Origin: Kiritimatiellales bacterium
GTDB taxonomy: Bacteria; Verrucomicrobiota; Kiritimatiellia; Kiritimatiellales; Tichowtungiaceae
Reading direction: 5' to 3'
Length of the DNA stretch: 9,145 nucleotides
Assembly: GCA_028692515.1 (NCBI GenBank)
Contig: JAQUXG010000056.1
Coordinates: 1-9,145 of the forward strand
In this document: positions 1 to 5,129 of the stretch, in pieces
Layout of the letters: the number at the start of each line of letters is the position of its first letter
Position numbering within the stretch: the stretch's first letter is position 1
Translations under genes and position numbers: made by a program
Notes under the pieces: model-generated
Told to the model about the DNA's origin: nothing
The model's input: the letters and a program-made list of their open reading frames with translations, nothing else
Database searches by the model: none

Positions 1-90
1 GGCAGCTGCTTCGCGAGCACGCAGTTTAAGACGTTTTTTGCGAAGTACACGGCGGCGCTGTTTGGTGCGTTCTTTAAGTTGTTGTCCCAT
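1..90 (-). CDS. Small, very basic protein, N-terminal 30 residues (partial)
   Basis: An open minus-strand frame starts with ATG at 90-88 and runs off the left edge. The visible 30 residues begin MGQQLKERTKQRRRVLRKKR and are about half Arg/Lys, with the tail turning Ala-rich. I recall short proteins with similar MGQ-L-K starts and Arg/Lys-rich bodies annotated as hypothetical in PVC-group genomes; this is memory, not a search. The composition suggests nucleic-acid or ribosome binding, which is inference only. There is no Shine-Dalgarno sequence before the ATG. A good sigma70-like promoter lies so close that the mRNA would be almost leaderless. The total length cannot be seen. Confidence 0.6.
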   Translation of the reverse strand, partial: MGQQLKERTKQRRRVLRKKRLKLRAREAAA

Positions 91-101
91 AGTGGGGAGA
101 G

Positions 102-130
102 CTTGTAACCGAAGGAGCCGGTGCCGTCAA
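102..130 (-). promoter_or_regulatory. Candidate sigma70-type promoter for the small basic protein
   Basis: Reading the minus strand, TTGACG (130-125; 5 of 6 match to TTGACA) and TACAAG (107-102; 4 of 6 match to TATAAT) are separated by exactly 17 nt. The expected transcription start would be near 95, about five bases before the ATG at 90. That would explain the missing ribosome binding site. The match is by eye only and sigma consensus in this phylum is not well known. Confidence 0.45.
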
Positions 131-147
131 TTGCTTTTGCTAAAAAC

Positions 148-175
148 TGGATTTCGCCGGTCTGCCTCTTAGAAT
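148..175 (+). promoter_or_regulatory. Weak candidate promoter for sppA
   Basis: TAGAAT at 170-175 matches a -10 box at 5 of 6 positions. The only -35 candidate, TGGATT at 148-153 with a 16-nt spacer, is poor. The predicted transcription start falls at or next to the ATG at 182, so the transcript would be leaderless. This agrees with the lack of a purine-rich ribosome binding site before that ATG. Confidence 0.3.
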
Positions 176-181
176 GCCCGC

Positions 182-1144
182 ATGAAACATCGTCAAAAAA
201 ACCGGAGACTCCGCGTCGCCGTTATTCTTCTCTCGCTGGCCCTGCTGGGCCTGCTGCTTTCCCGTTGCAAACAGGTTGAGGAAAAATATCCGCGGGACGA
301 AGCCCCGAAGCTCAACGAAACCTGGTCGTCTGGAAGCGGTGATGTCAAAGTGGTGCGCATTCCGCTCAACGGTGTGATTATGCGGACCGAAGAGGGCGGC
401 CTTTTCACCACTCGCGCCGATATGGTCGAAAGCATTCTCACGCAGGTGCGCGCCGCGGAACGCGACCCGGACATGCGTGCGATCATTCTGGAAGTCAATT
501 CTCCCGGCGGCGGCGTGACGCCTAGCGATGAAATCTATCATGCGCTGAAAAAATTCCGTAACAGCCGCCCCGACCGGCGCGTGGTGGTTTTCGTCCGTGA
601 CCGCGGCGCGTCCGGTGCCTACTACGCCGCGATGGCTGGCGACTTCATCCTAGCTGAACCGACCGCAGTCGTCGGCTCAATCGGCGTGATTATGCAGACG
701 ATGAATTTCCAGGGCCTGGCCGAAAAAGTCGGCATTACGGATGTGACCATTAAGTCGGGTGCCAATAAAGATATGCTCAACCCCTTTCAGGCGGTGAACA
801 CCAATCAGGTGGCGCTTTTACAGGAGCTGATTGATGAGATGCAGAACCGCTTTCGCGGCATTGTAGCGGAATCGCGCAAGCTGGATCCCGCCGCGCCAAA
901 TCTGTTCGATGGACGCATCTTTTCCGCCAACGCGGCCTTGAATAAGGGTTTAATCGACGAAATCGGCTACTGGAACGACGCGCTGGCCCGCACGGCGCAG
1001 TTACTTGATACCGGCGCACTGTATGTCATCCGTTATGAATCGAAGCGCACCTTTTTTGAACAGCTGATTGAAGGGAAAAGCCCAGTCTCGCTGCCGAGCT
1101 TGAAACTGCGGTCTCCGCAGTTTCTCTATCTGTGGAAACCCTAG
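182..1144 (+). CDS. sppA: Signal peptide peptidase SppA, short S49-family serine protease
   Basis: The 320-residue product is a membrane-anchored serine protease of family S49, short (single-domain, B. subtilis-like) form. It is expected to degrade cleaved signal peptides in or at the cytoplasmic membrane. A basic N-terminus (MKHRQKNRRLR) precedes one hydrophobic segment, about residues 12-28, with the catalytic domain outside. The NSPGGG motif is at 106-111. The nucleophile Ser144 lies in RGASGAYYAAMAGD, followed by VVGSIGVIMQ (163-172). The general base Lys196 lies in KSGANKD. This is the Ser/Lys dyad arrangement of the family. The start at 182 keeps the membrane segment, though no Shine-Dalgarno sequence is seen. 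Cys29 follows the hydrophobic stretch, but Arg at -1 makes a lipobox unlikely. It heads the plus-strand run. Confidence 0.9.
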   Translation: MKHRQKNRRLRVAVILLSLALLGLLLSRCKQVEEKYPRDEAPKLNETWSSGSGDVKVVRIPLNGVIMRTEEGGLFTTRADMVESILTQVRAAERDPDMRAIILEVNSPGGGVTPSDEIYHALKKFRNSRPDRRVVVFVRDRGASGAYYAAMAGDFILAEPTAVVGSIGVIMQTMNFQGLAEKVGITDVTIKSGANKDMLNPFQAVNTNQVALLQELIDEMQNRFRGIVAESRKLDPAAPNLFDGRIFSANAALNKGLIDEIGYWNDALARTAQLLDTGALYVIRYESKRTFFEQLIEGKSPVSLPSLKLRSPQFLYLWKP

Positions 1145-1148
1145 CAAA

Positions 1149-1188
1149 TGGAATGATGGAGTAATGGATTTTTGGAATACTGGAGAAT
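1149..1188 (+). repeat. Tandem TGGA array, exact 8-bp period
   Basis: TGGA occurs at 1149, 1157, 1165, 1173 and 1181, so there are five degenerate units of the form TGGANNNN at an exact 8-bp spacing. The array fills nearly the whole sppA-LysM spacer. Its last unit provides the GGAG that serves as ribosome binding site for the next gene. The same word and period recur at 1696-1782. Confidence 0.7.
1182..1185 (+). promoter_or_regulatory. Ribosome binding site that fixes the LysM lipoprotein start
   Basis: GGAG at 1182-1185 lies 7 nt before the ATG at 1193, but only 1 nt before the in-frame ATG at 1187 and after the in-frame TTG at 1172. It therefore selects 1193 as the start. It is part of the 8-bp-period repeat. 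Confidence 0.65.
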
Positions 1189-1192
1189 GATT

Positions 1193-1687
1193 ATGAAAAA
1201 TGTTTTTTATGCACTGATGATTGCCGGCCTGCTGAGTGGATGCGAAACGATGCCCTATCAGGTGACCACGCGCGCGGATCGCGCCTCAATGACTCAGGAT
1301 CAGCTCATCGCACAGGAAAGCCAGCGGCGTCTTTCCGGCCGTCTTGAGGCTCTCGAAAGTGAAATCGGCCGGATTGGCCGCGACCTCGATACGTTGCGCA
1401 GTCAGCTCGACAGCCGTTGCGCATCCATTGAGCAGAAAAGCGAAGCCGATAAGCGCGAAATGGTCGCCCGCTTGAGCGGCGAGCTGGATAAGCTGATGAA
1501 ACAGGCCGCCGCGCGGCCGGCCGCGGCCCCTTCTGCACGAGGAATCGAACATACGATTCAGGCTGGCGAAACGCTCTACATTATTTCAAAGGCGTACGGT
1601 GTGAGTTCCAAAACGATTATTGATGCCAACAAACTCTCCGATCCGGATCGTCTCTCTGTCGGCCAGAAACTGTTTATTCCACAGTAA
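1193..1687 (+). CDS. LysM-domain lipoprotein with a coiled-coil segment
   Basis: The 164-residue product starts MKNVFYALMIAGLLSGCETM, a typical lipoprotein signal with lipobox LSGC. Cys17 should be lipidated and the protein anchored to a membrane. Residues about 33-105 are polar, heptad-like and probably helical (for example RLEALESEIGRIGRDLDTLR). An Ala/Pro-rich linker (106-116) follows. Residues 119-164 form one LysM domain: HTIQAGETLYIISKAYGVS, then a conserved Asn in DANKLSD and a VGQKLFIP end. LysM binds glycan chains of peptidoglycan, so the protein probably tethers membrane to wall; the exact role is unknown. The start at 1193 is chosen from ribosome-binding-site spacing and signal-peptide shape. 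It sits 48 bp after sppA and is probably co-transcribed with it. Confidence 0.85.
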   Translation: MKNVFYALMIAGLLSGCETMPYQVTTRADRASMTQDQLIAQESQRRLSGRLEALESEIGRIGRDLDTLRSQLDSRCASIEQKSEADKREMVARLSGELDKLMKQAAARPAAAPSARGIEHTIQAGETLYIISKAYGVSSKTIIDANKLSDPDRLSVGQKLFIPQ

Positions 1688-1695
1688 CAGGAGGC

Positions 1696-1782
1696 TGGAA
1701 TGATGGAATATTGGATTACTGGAATAATGAAAAATCCGGCAACACACTTTCTCCCTCAACATTCCACCGTTCCATTATTCCA
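1696..1782. repeat. Inverted pair of 8-bp-period TGGA / TCCA arrays
   Basis: TGGA occurs at 1696, 1704, 1712 and 1720, and a degenerate TGAA at 1728, all at 8-bp steps. After about 30 bp of other sequence, the reverse-complement word TCCA occurs at 1763, 1771 and 1779, again at 8-bp steps. The two halves can fold: TGGAATAATG (1720-1729) is perfectly complementary to CATTATTCCA (1773-1782). The element fills most of the 113-bp spacer between the LysM and redoxin genes. There is no T-run after the stem, so it does not look like a simple terminator. It belongs to the same repeat family as 1149-1188. Confidence 0.7.
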
Positions 1783-1800
1783 ATCTGAAAGGAGTGCCTA

Positions 1801-2373
1801 ATGAGTCTGACCCCGTCCACGATGATGGAACTCGGCACAAAAGCACCTGACTTCGCCCTGCCGGATGTCCGCACCGGACAAACTGTCCGGCTGAGCGACT
1901 TTGCAGAAAACAAACTGCTGCTGGTCGTCTTCATGTGCGCACACTGTCCTTACGTTAAACTCGTTGAGCGAGAGCTCTCTGCCATCGGGCGCGACTATCA
2001 GGATATCGGACTCGGCATGGTGGCCATCAGCGCCAATGATGCCGCAAACTATCCGGATGACGCGCCGGAAAAACTTAAAGAGCAGGCCGACCGGTTGAAC
2101 TTTGTTTTTCCGTATCTGTATGACGAAACGCAGAAGATCGCCCAAGCCTACCGCGCGGCCTGTACGCCTGACCTTTTTCTTTTCAACATAGATCGCGGAC
2201 TCGTCTACCGCGGGCAGCTCGACGACGCCCGCCCCGGCAACGGAAAACCCGTCACCGGAAAAGACCTTCGCGCGGCAATCAGCACGGCTCTCAGCGGGTT
2301 CCCCATATCCGCCGAACAGCTGCCCGCCACCGGTTGCAACATTAAATGGAAATCCGGCAACACGCCGGAATAG
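1801..2373 (+). CDS. Thioredoxin-fold redoxin (AhpC/TSA, PRX_like1 type)
   Basis: The 190-residue cytoplasmic protein has a redoxin fold. The N-terminus GTKAPDFALPDV is the AhpC/TSA opening. The active-site region FMCAHCPYVK gives a CxxC pair, Cys46 and Cys49, resembling the CNHCPYV signature of PRX_like1 thioredoxin-family proteins. The cis-Pro loop is CTPDLFLF (Cys121, Pro123). The C-terminal TGCNIKWK (Cys179) matches the family's closing GCSIKWK-like motif. A thiol-disulfide or peroxide-reducing role is likely; the natural substrate is unknown for this subfamily. No signal peptide is seen. The start is supported by AAAGGAG at 1788-1794. The stop is 17 bp before rdgB, so the two genes are probably co-transcribed. 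Confidence 0.85.
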   Translation: MSLTPSTMMELGTKAPDFALPDVRTGQTVRLSDFAENKLLLVVFMCAHCPYVKLVERELSAIGRDYQDIGLGMVAISANDAANYPDDAPEKLKEQADRLNFVFPYLYDETQKIAQAYRAACTPDLFLFNIDRGLVYRGQLDDARPGNGKPVTGKDLRAAISTALSGFPISAEQLPATGCNIKWKSGNTPE

Positions 2374-2390
2374 CAGAAAACCGCTTGCCT

Positions 2391-2984
2391 ATGAAACTCG
2401 TTATCGCCACACGCAATGCCCGCAAGCTTGAAGAAATTCACGCGATCTTTAATTTCCAAGGATTGGAAGTCTGCTCCGCCTTCGACTTCCCGCATATCCC
2501 CGATGTCGTCGAAGACGGCGACACACTCGAAGCCAACGCCATCAAAAAAGCAGTCGAAATCTGCAACGCCACCGGACTGCCGACGCTGGCTGACGATTCC
2601 GGCCTCGAAGTTGAGGCGCTCAACGGCGAGCCGGGCGTCTATTCCGCCCGCTGGTCCGGCGAAGGCTGCACCTATGCCGACAACAACGCGAAACTCCTTC
2701 GCGAACTGGCCGGTAAAACAAACCGCCGCGCGCAGTTCCGCACCGTCATCGCCCTCGCCCTGCCCGGCGAAAGACCGTTAACGGTGGAAGGCGCTGTAAA
2801 GGGAACCATTATCGACGAACTGCGCGGCGAGCAGGGTTTCGGCTATGACCCGCTCTTCATGCCCGACGGCTATAACCAGACGTTCGCCGAGCTACCCGCC
2901 GAGGTGAAAAATAAAATCTCCCACCGCGCGCGCGCACTCAACGCGGCTTCCAATGTCTGGACGCAACTGCGTTGCGGAACATAG
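2391..2984 (+). CDS. rdgB: XTP/dITP pyrophosphatase (non-canonical purine NTPase), RdgB/HAM1 family
   Basis: The 197-residue product hydrolyses dITP, ITP and XTP to the monophosphates, keeping deaminated purines out of DNA and RNA. Length is normal for the family. The start MKLVIATRNARKLEEI carries the T-x-N-x-x-K phosphate-binding motif. LADDSGLEVEALNGEPGVYSAR (from residue 67) contains Asp68 and the catalytic Asp69. GFGYDPLF (149-156), FAELPAEVKNKISHRARAL and the SHR triad (177-179) form the base-recognition end. An in-frame ATG at 2346 would overlap the redoxin gene and add residues that the family lacks, so 2391 is chosen. No Shine-Dalgarno sequence is evident, so translation may be coupled to the upstream gene. 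Confidence 0.95.
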   Translation: MKLVIATRNARKLEEIHAIFNFQGLEVCSAFDFPHIPDVVEDGDTLEANAIKKAVEICNATGLPTLADDSGLEVEALNGEPGVYSARWSGEGCTYADNNAKLLRELAGKTNRRAQFRTVIALALPGERPLTVEGAVKGTIIDELRGEQGFGYDPLFMPDGYNQTFAELPAEVKNKISHRARALNAASNVWTQLRCGT

Positions 2985-2986
2985 TT

Positions 2987-3005
2987 TTTTCCGAACCTTG
3001 GAAAA
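2987..3005. repeat. Short hairpin TTTTCC...GGAAAA between rdgB and acyP
   Basis: Bases 2987-2994 pair with 2998-3005: six Watson-Crick pairs, one G-T wobble and a closing A-T, around an ACC loop. No T-run follows on the plus strand (AAAACGACATC), so it is not a convincing terminator. It may be a small intergenic repeat or an mRNA stem separating two cistrons. Confidence 0.35.
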
Positions 3006-3017
3006 CGACATCAACTG

Positions 3018-3293
3018 ATGAAACAGCGAATCACAGTCCGTTATGAAGGCCGGGTTCAGGGGGTTGGATTCCGGTACACGGCCGTGAGTCTGGCGCAGGA
3101 TCTGGCAGTGACCGGGTACGTGAAAAACGAGTTCGACGGAAGCGTGTTACTCATCGCCGAAGGTACGGAGGAACAACTGACGGAACTCCTTCAGGCGATC
3201 CGCCGCTCACACCTCGGAAAATACATCACCGACGAACAGGTGAAACGGTCGGTAGCGACGGGCGGGTTTAAAGGCTTTGGCGTGCAACACTGA
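3018..3293 (+). CDS. acyP: Acylphosphatase
   Basis: The 91-residue cytoplasmic enzyme hydrolyses acyl-phosphates such as acetyl-phosphate or carbamoyl-phosphate. The size and the two catalytic residues are canonical. The phosphate loop GRVQGVGFRYTA (11-22) holds Arg19, and TGYVKNEFDGSV (32-43) holds Asn37. The C-terminus GGFKGFGVQH replaces the usual short FxI/V ending. It begins 33 bp after rdgB with no clear ribosome binding site. Its last 26 bp overlap, tail to tail, the end of the minus-strand IspD-like gene. It is the last gene of the plus-strand run. Confidence 0.92.
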   Translation: MKQRITVRYEGRVQGVGFRYTAVSLAQDLAVTGYVKNEFDGSVLLIAEGTEEQLTELLQAIRRSHLGKYITDEQVKRSVATGGFKGFGVQH

Positions 3294-3954
3294 GAATGGC
3301 GGACGCGACCTGCAGGTCGGCGGCCGTACGGATTTTCATGTTACCGGTTGAGCCGGCGACCAGATGAATTTCCTGTTTTCCCTTGGCCAGCAGTTCCGAG
3401 TCGTCGTCGATCAGTTTACCGGCGCTCTTAAGCATCTTCCTGAAGACGTCGATTTTGTAAGCCTGCGGACTCTGCACCAGCCAGATCGTGTTGCGATCCA
3501 TGGATTTAGTGACTTTCTGCCCCTTTTCAGCCAGCTTGACCGCCTCGGAACTCTTCACCGCGGCGACAGCGGCACCGTAGCGCTTGCCCGCTTTGATGAC
3601 TTCGGCCACAACCGCATCGGTGATAAACGGACGAGTGGCTTCATGAATCAGTACCACGGTGGCCTCTTCAGGAACTTTTTCGAGCGCATTTTTCAAATTG
3701 GTCAGACGAACCGGCCCCCCTGCGACAATTGCCGAAATTTTGCGGCATCCAAAGGAGCGGACGGTGTGCAAGGCGCTGTCCACACGTTCTTTGCGCACCA
3801 CCAGAATGATGCCTTCAATGAGCGGATTTTGTTCCAGCGTTTGAATAGAGCGCGCAACAATCGGCCGGGATCCGAGCGTTAAAAACGCCACATCAATTCC
3901 AGCGCCGATTTCCTGATCTTTACCACATGCTAAGACTATTGCCCATGCTGACAT
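3268..3954 (-). CDS. IspD-like nucleotidyltransferase with a degenerate catalytic loop
   Basis: The 228-residue product aligns along its length with IspD (2-C-methyl-D-erythritol 4-phosphate cytidylyltransferase, MEP isoprenoid pathway). Matching parts are AIVLACG at the N-terminus, VAGGPVR (77-83), VLIHEATRPF (101-110) for the usual VHDAARP, DRNTIW...SPQAYK (153-167), DDDSELL and NMKIRTAADL (205-214) with the conserved Lys207. The signature loop is changed. Aligned without gaps to E. coli IspD, Arg20 corresponds to Glu15 and Lys27 to Val22, and the PKQ motif is lost. So it may be a paralogue with a different substrate or a pseudo-enzyme. The start is supported by AAAGGAG at 3969-3963, eight bases before the ATG. 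It appears monocistronic, with a promoter candidate near 4131-4105. Confidence 0.8.
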   Translation of the reverse strand: MSAWAIVLACGKDQEIGAGIDVAFLTLGSRPIVARSIQTLEQNPLIEGIILVVRKERVDSALHTVRSFGCRKISAIVAGGPVRLTNLKNALEKVPEEATVVLIHEATRPFITDAVVAEVIKAGKRYGAAVAAVKSSEAVKLAEKGQKVTKSMDRNTIWLVQSPQAYKIDVFRKMLKSAGKLIDDDSELLAKGKQEIHLVAGSTGNMKIRTAADLQVASAILSVARQSL

Positions 3955-3990
3955 GATTCATGCTCCTTTCGTTGCCGAACGCAACCTGCG

Positions 3991-4053
3991 AGATGGCAGG
4001 AATTTAACAAGATGGCAGAAGAGTGTCAAACACGGCGAGGCCTCCAAGCCTCG
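3991..4053. repeat. Spacer with AGATGGCAG direct repeat and GC-rich hairpin
   Basis: AGATGGCAG occurs at 3991-3999 and 4010-4018 (19-bp period). CGAGGC (4036-4041) pairs perfectly with GCCTCG (4048-4053) around a CTCCAA loop. Both lie in the presumed 5' leader of the IspD-like gene. The spacer 3955-4204 holds no credible coding sequence; a 66-codon minus-strand frame at 4158-3958 has no family features. Confidence 0.4.
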
Positions 4054-4104
4054 GAAAAGCACACCCCGGCGTCCCCGACACGTAAAAACCCCATATTTCC
4101 CCAC

Positions 4105-4131
4105 ATCATAAAACGCGCAATATGTTTTCAA
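4105..4131 (-). promoter_or_regulatory. Candidate promoter for the IspD-like gene
   Basis: Reading the minus strand, TTGAAA (4131-4126) and TATGAT (4110-4105; 5 of 6 match to TATAAT) are 15 nt apart, a little short of the optimum. The surrounding bases are AT-rich compared with the rest of the window. It lies just downstream of the terminator of the preceding operon, as expected for a new transcription unit. It would give a leader of about 140 nt containing the hairpin and direct repeats described at 3991-4053. Confidence 0.35.
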
Positions 4132-4147
4132 TAAATAACTTACAACT

Positions 4148-4180
4148 AAAAACCCCATACTTTTAAAAGTATGGGGTTTT
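4148..4180 (-). terminator. Palindromic intrinsic terminator of the yebC-to-pfkB operon
   Basis: AAAACCCCATACTTTT (4149-4164) and AAAAGTATGGGGTTTT (4165-4180) are perfect reverse complements, giving a 32-bp palindrome. In the minus-strand transcript the stem is followed by a run of five U. It begins 24 nt after the pfkB stop codon. It could also act on the plus strand (four T), although no plus-strand gene reads into it. The right-hand arm word in the transcript, TATGGGGTTTTT, occurs again at 4095-4084. Confidence 0.85.
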
Positions 4181-4204
4181 ATCTATTGGAAAAACAAAAA
4201 ACAT

Positions 4205-5125
4205 TTAATCCATGCGGCACATCGCCTTAAGCTGATCGGCACGCGCTTCAATTTCGGTCCGGTCGAGAGCCTCCAGCCGTTCCAGGCTGAACTCCTCGAC
4301 CCCGAAAGCGGCGGTGACACTGCCGTAAAGCATGGCACGACGGATGGATTTCTCGTCCGTTTGATCCGATTCGGCCAGCGCACCCATTAAACCGCCGGCA
4401 AAGGTATCGCCCGCACCGGTCGGATCTTTGAAGTCGCCCAGCGGAAAGGCGTGAAGAAGGAAGAGGCTTTCTTTAGAGAAGAGCATGCTTCCACTGGCCC
4501 CTTTTTTGATCAAAACGAAGCGCGGACCCATGGCTAAAAGCTTCTCTGCGGCATCCATTAATGAATGCGCTCCGGTGAAGAGGCGGGCTTCGGATTCATT
4601 CAAGGCGAGCATGTCGCACCTGCCGACCACTTCGACCAACTTTTCGCGGGCGATATTGATCCAGAGATCCATGGTGTCGATAAGGACAAATTTCGGCGAA
4701 TGCACCTGTTCGAGAACGTGGAGCTGAAGCTCCGGAGCGATATTACCGAGGAAAAGGTACGGTGCATCGCGGTAGACTTCCGGCAGTTCCGGCATAAAGC
4801 GTTCGAAAACATTGAGGTCGGTCACGAGCGTCCGGCGATTGTCCATATTTTCTTCGTAGATGCCGGACCAGCGGAAGGTTTTGCCCTCTTCGATCTGAAG
4901 TCCGGCGAGATCAATGCCCATTTTTTCCCAGAGGGCGCGATGTTCCGCCGGGAAGTCGGTTCCGACGACGCCGACCATGCCGGGTTTGACGAAAAAAGAG
5001 GCGGCGGCGCAGGCATAACTGACGGATCCACCGAGAATTTCGACACGCTTTTCGCGGGGCGTTTCGATGGTGTCGATACCAATGGAGCCAACGATAACAA
5101 GCTGAGGTGCGGCGGCGTGCTTCAT
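4205..5125 (-). CDS. PfkB-family carbohydrate/nucleoside kinase
   Basis: The 306-residue cytoplasmic protein is a ribokinase-fold kinase. The N-terminal strand is LVIVGSIGIDTIETP. GGSVSYACAAASFF (32-45) corresponds to PfkB signature 1, the substrate-binding part. LNESEARLFTG (175-185) precedes the nucleotide-binding half. DPTGAGDTFAGGLMG (234-248) is signature 2, with catalytic Asp240 in the GAGD anion hole. The sequence resembles sugar kinases common in PVC genomes, but the substrate (sugar, nucleoside or other) cannot be read from it. A frame extension to 5203 exists but would overlap the upstream gene by 74 bp and add a non-family tail. The ATG at 5125 starts 4 bp after the amaP-like stop codon, implying translational coupling. 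It is the last gene before the terminator. Confidence 0.88.
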   Translation of the reverse strand: MKHAAAPQLVIVGSIGIDTIETPREKRVEILGGSVSYACAAASFFVKPGMVGVVGTDFPAEHRALWEKMGIDLAGLQIEEGKTFRWSGIYEENMDNRRTLVTDLNVFERFMPELPEVYRDAPYLFLGNIAPELQLHVLEQVHSPKFVLIDTMDLWINIAREKLVEVVGRCDMLALNESEARLFTGAHSLMDAAEKLLAMGPRFVLIKKGASGSMLFSKESLFLLHAFPLGDFKDPTGAGDTFAGGLMGALAESDQTDEKSIRRAMLYGSVTAAFGVEEFSLERLEALDRTEIEARADQLKAMCRMD

Positions 5126-5129
5126 GAGA

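Noticed and set aside
1149..1782. CRISPR array suggested by regularly spaced repeats
   Set aside because: The repeated word is only 4 bp with a period of 8 bp. There are no long identical repeats, no unique spacers of 25-40 bp and no cas genes.
2346..2390. Upstream start for rdgB at 2346
   Set aside because: It overlaps the redoxin C-terminus and adds 15 non-conserved residues. The family begins directly with MKLVIATRN.
3364..3882. 172-codon plus-strand open frame
   Set aside because: It is antisense to the IspD-like gene, which has a ribosome binding site and recognisable motifs. This frame has neither.
3958..4158. 66-codon minus-strand frame in the ispD-like spacer
   Set aside because: It spans a promoter candidate, direct repeats and a GC hairpin, has no ribosome binding site and ends 3 bp before the ispD-like ATG. 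It is best seen as non-coding spacer.
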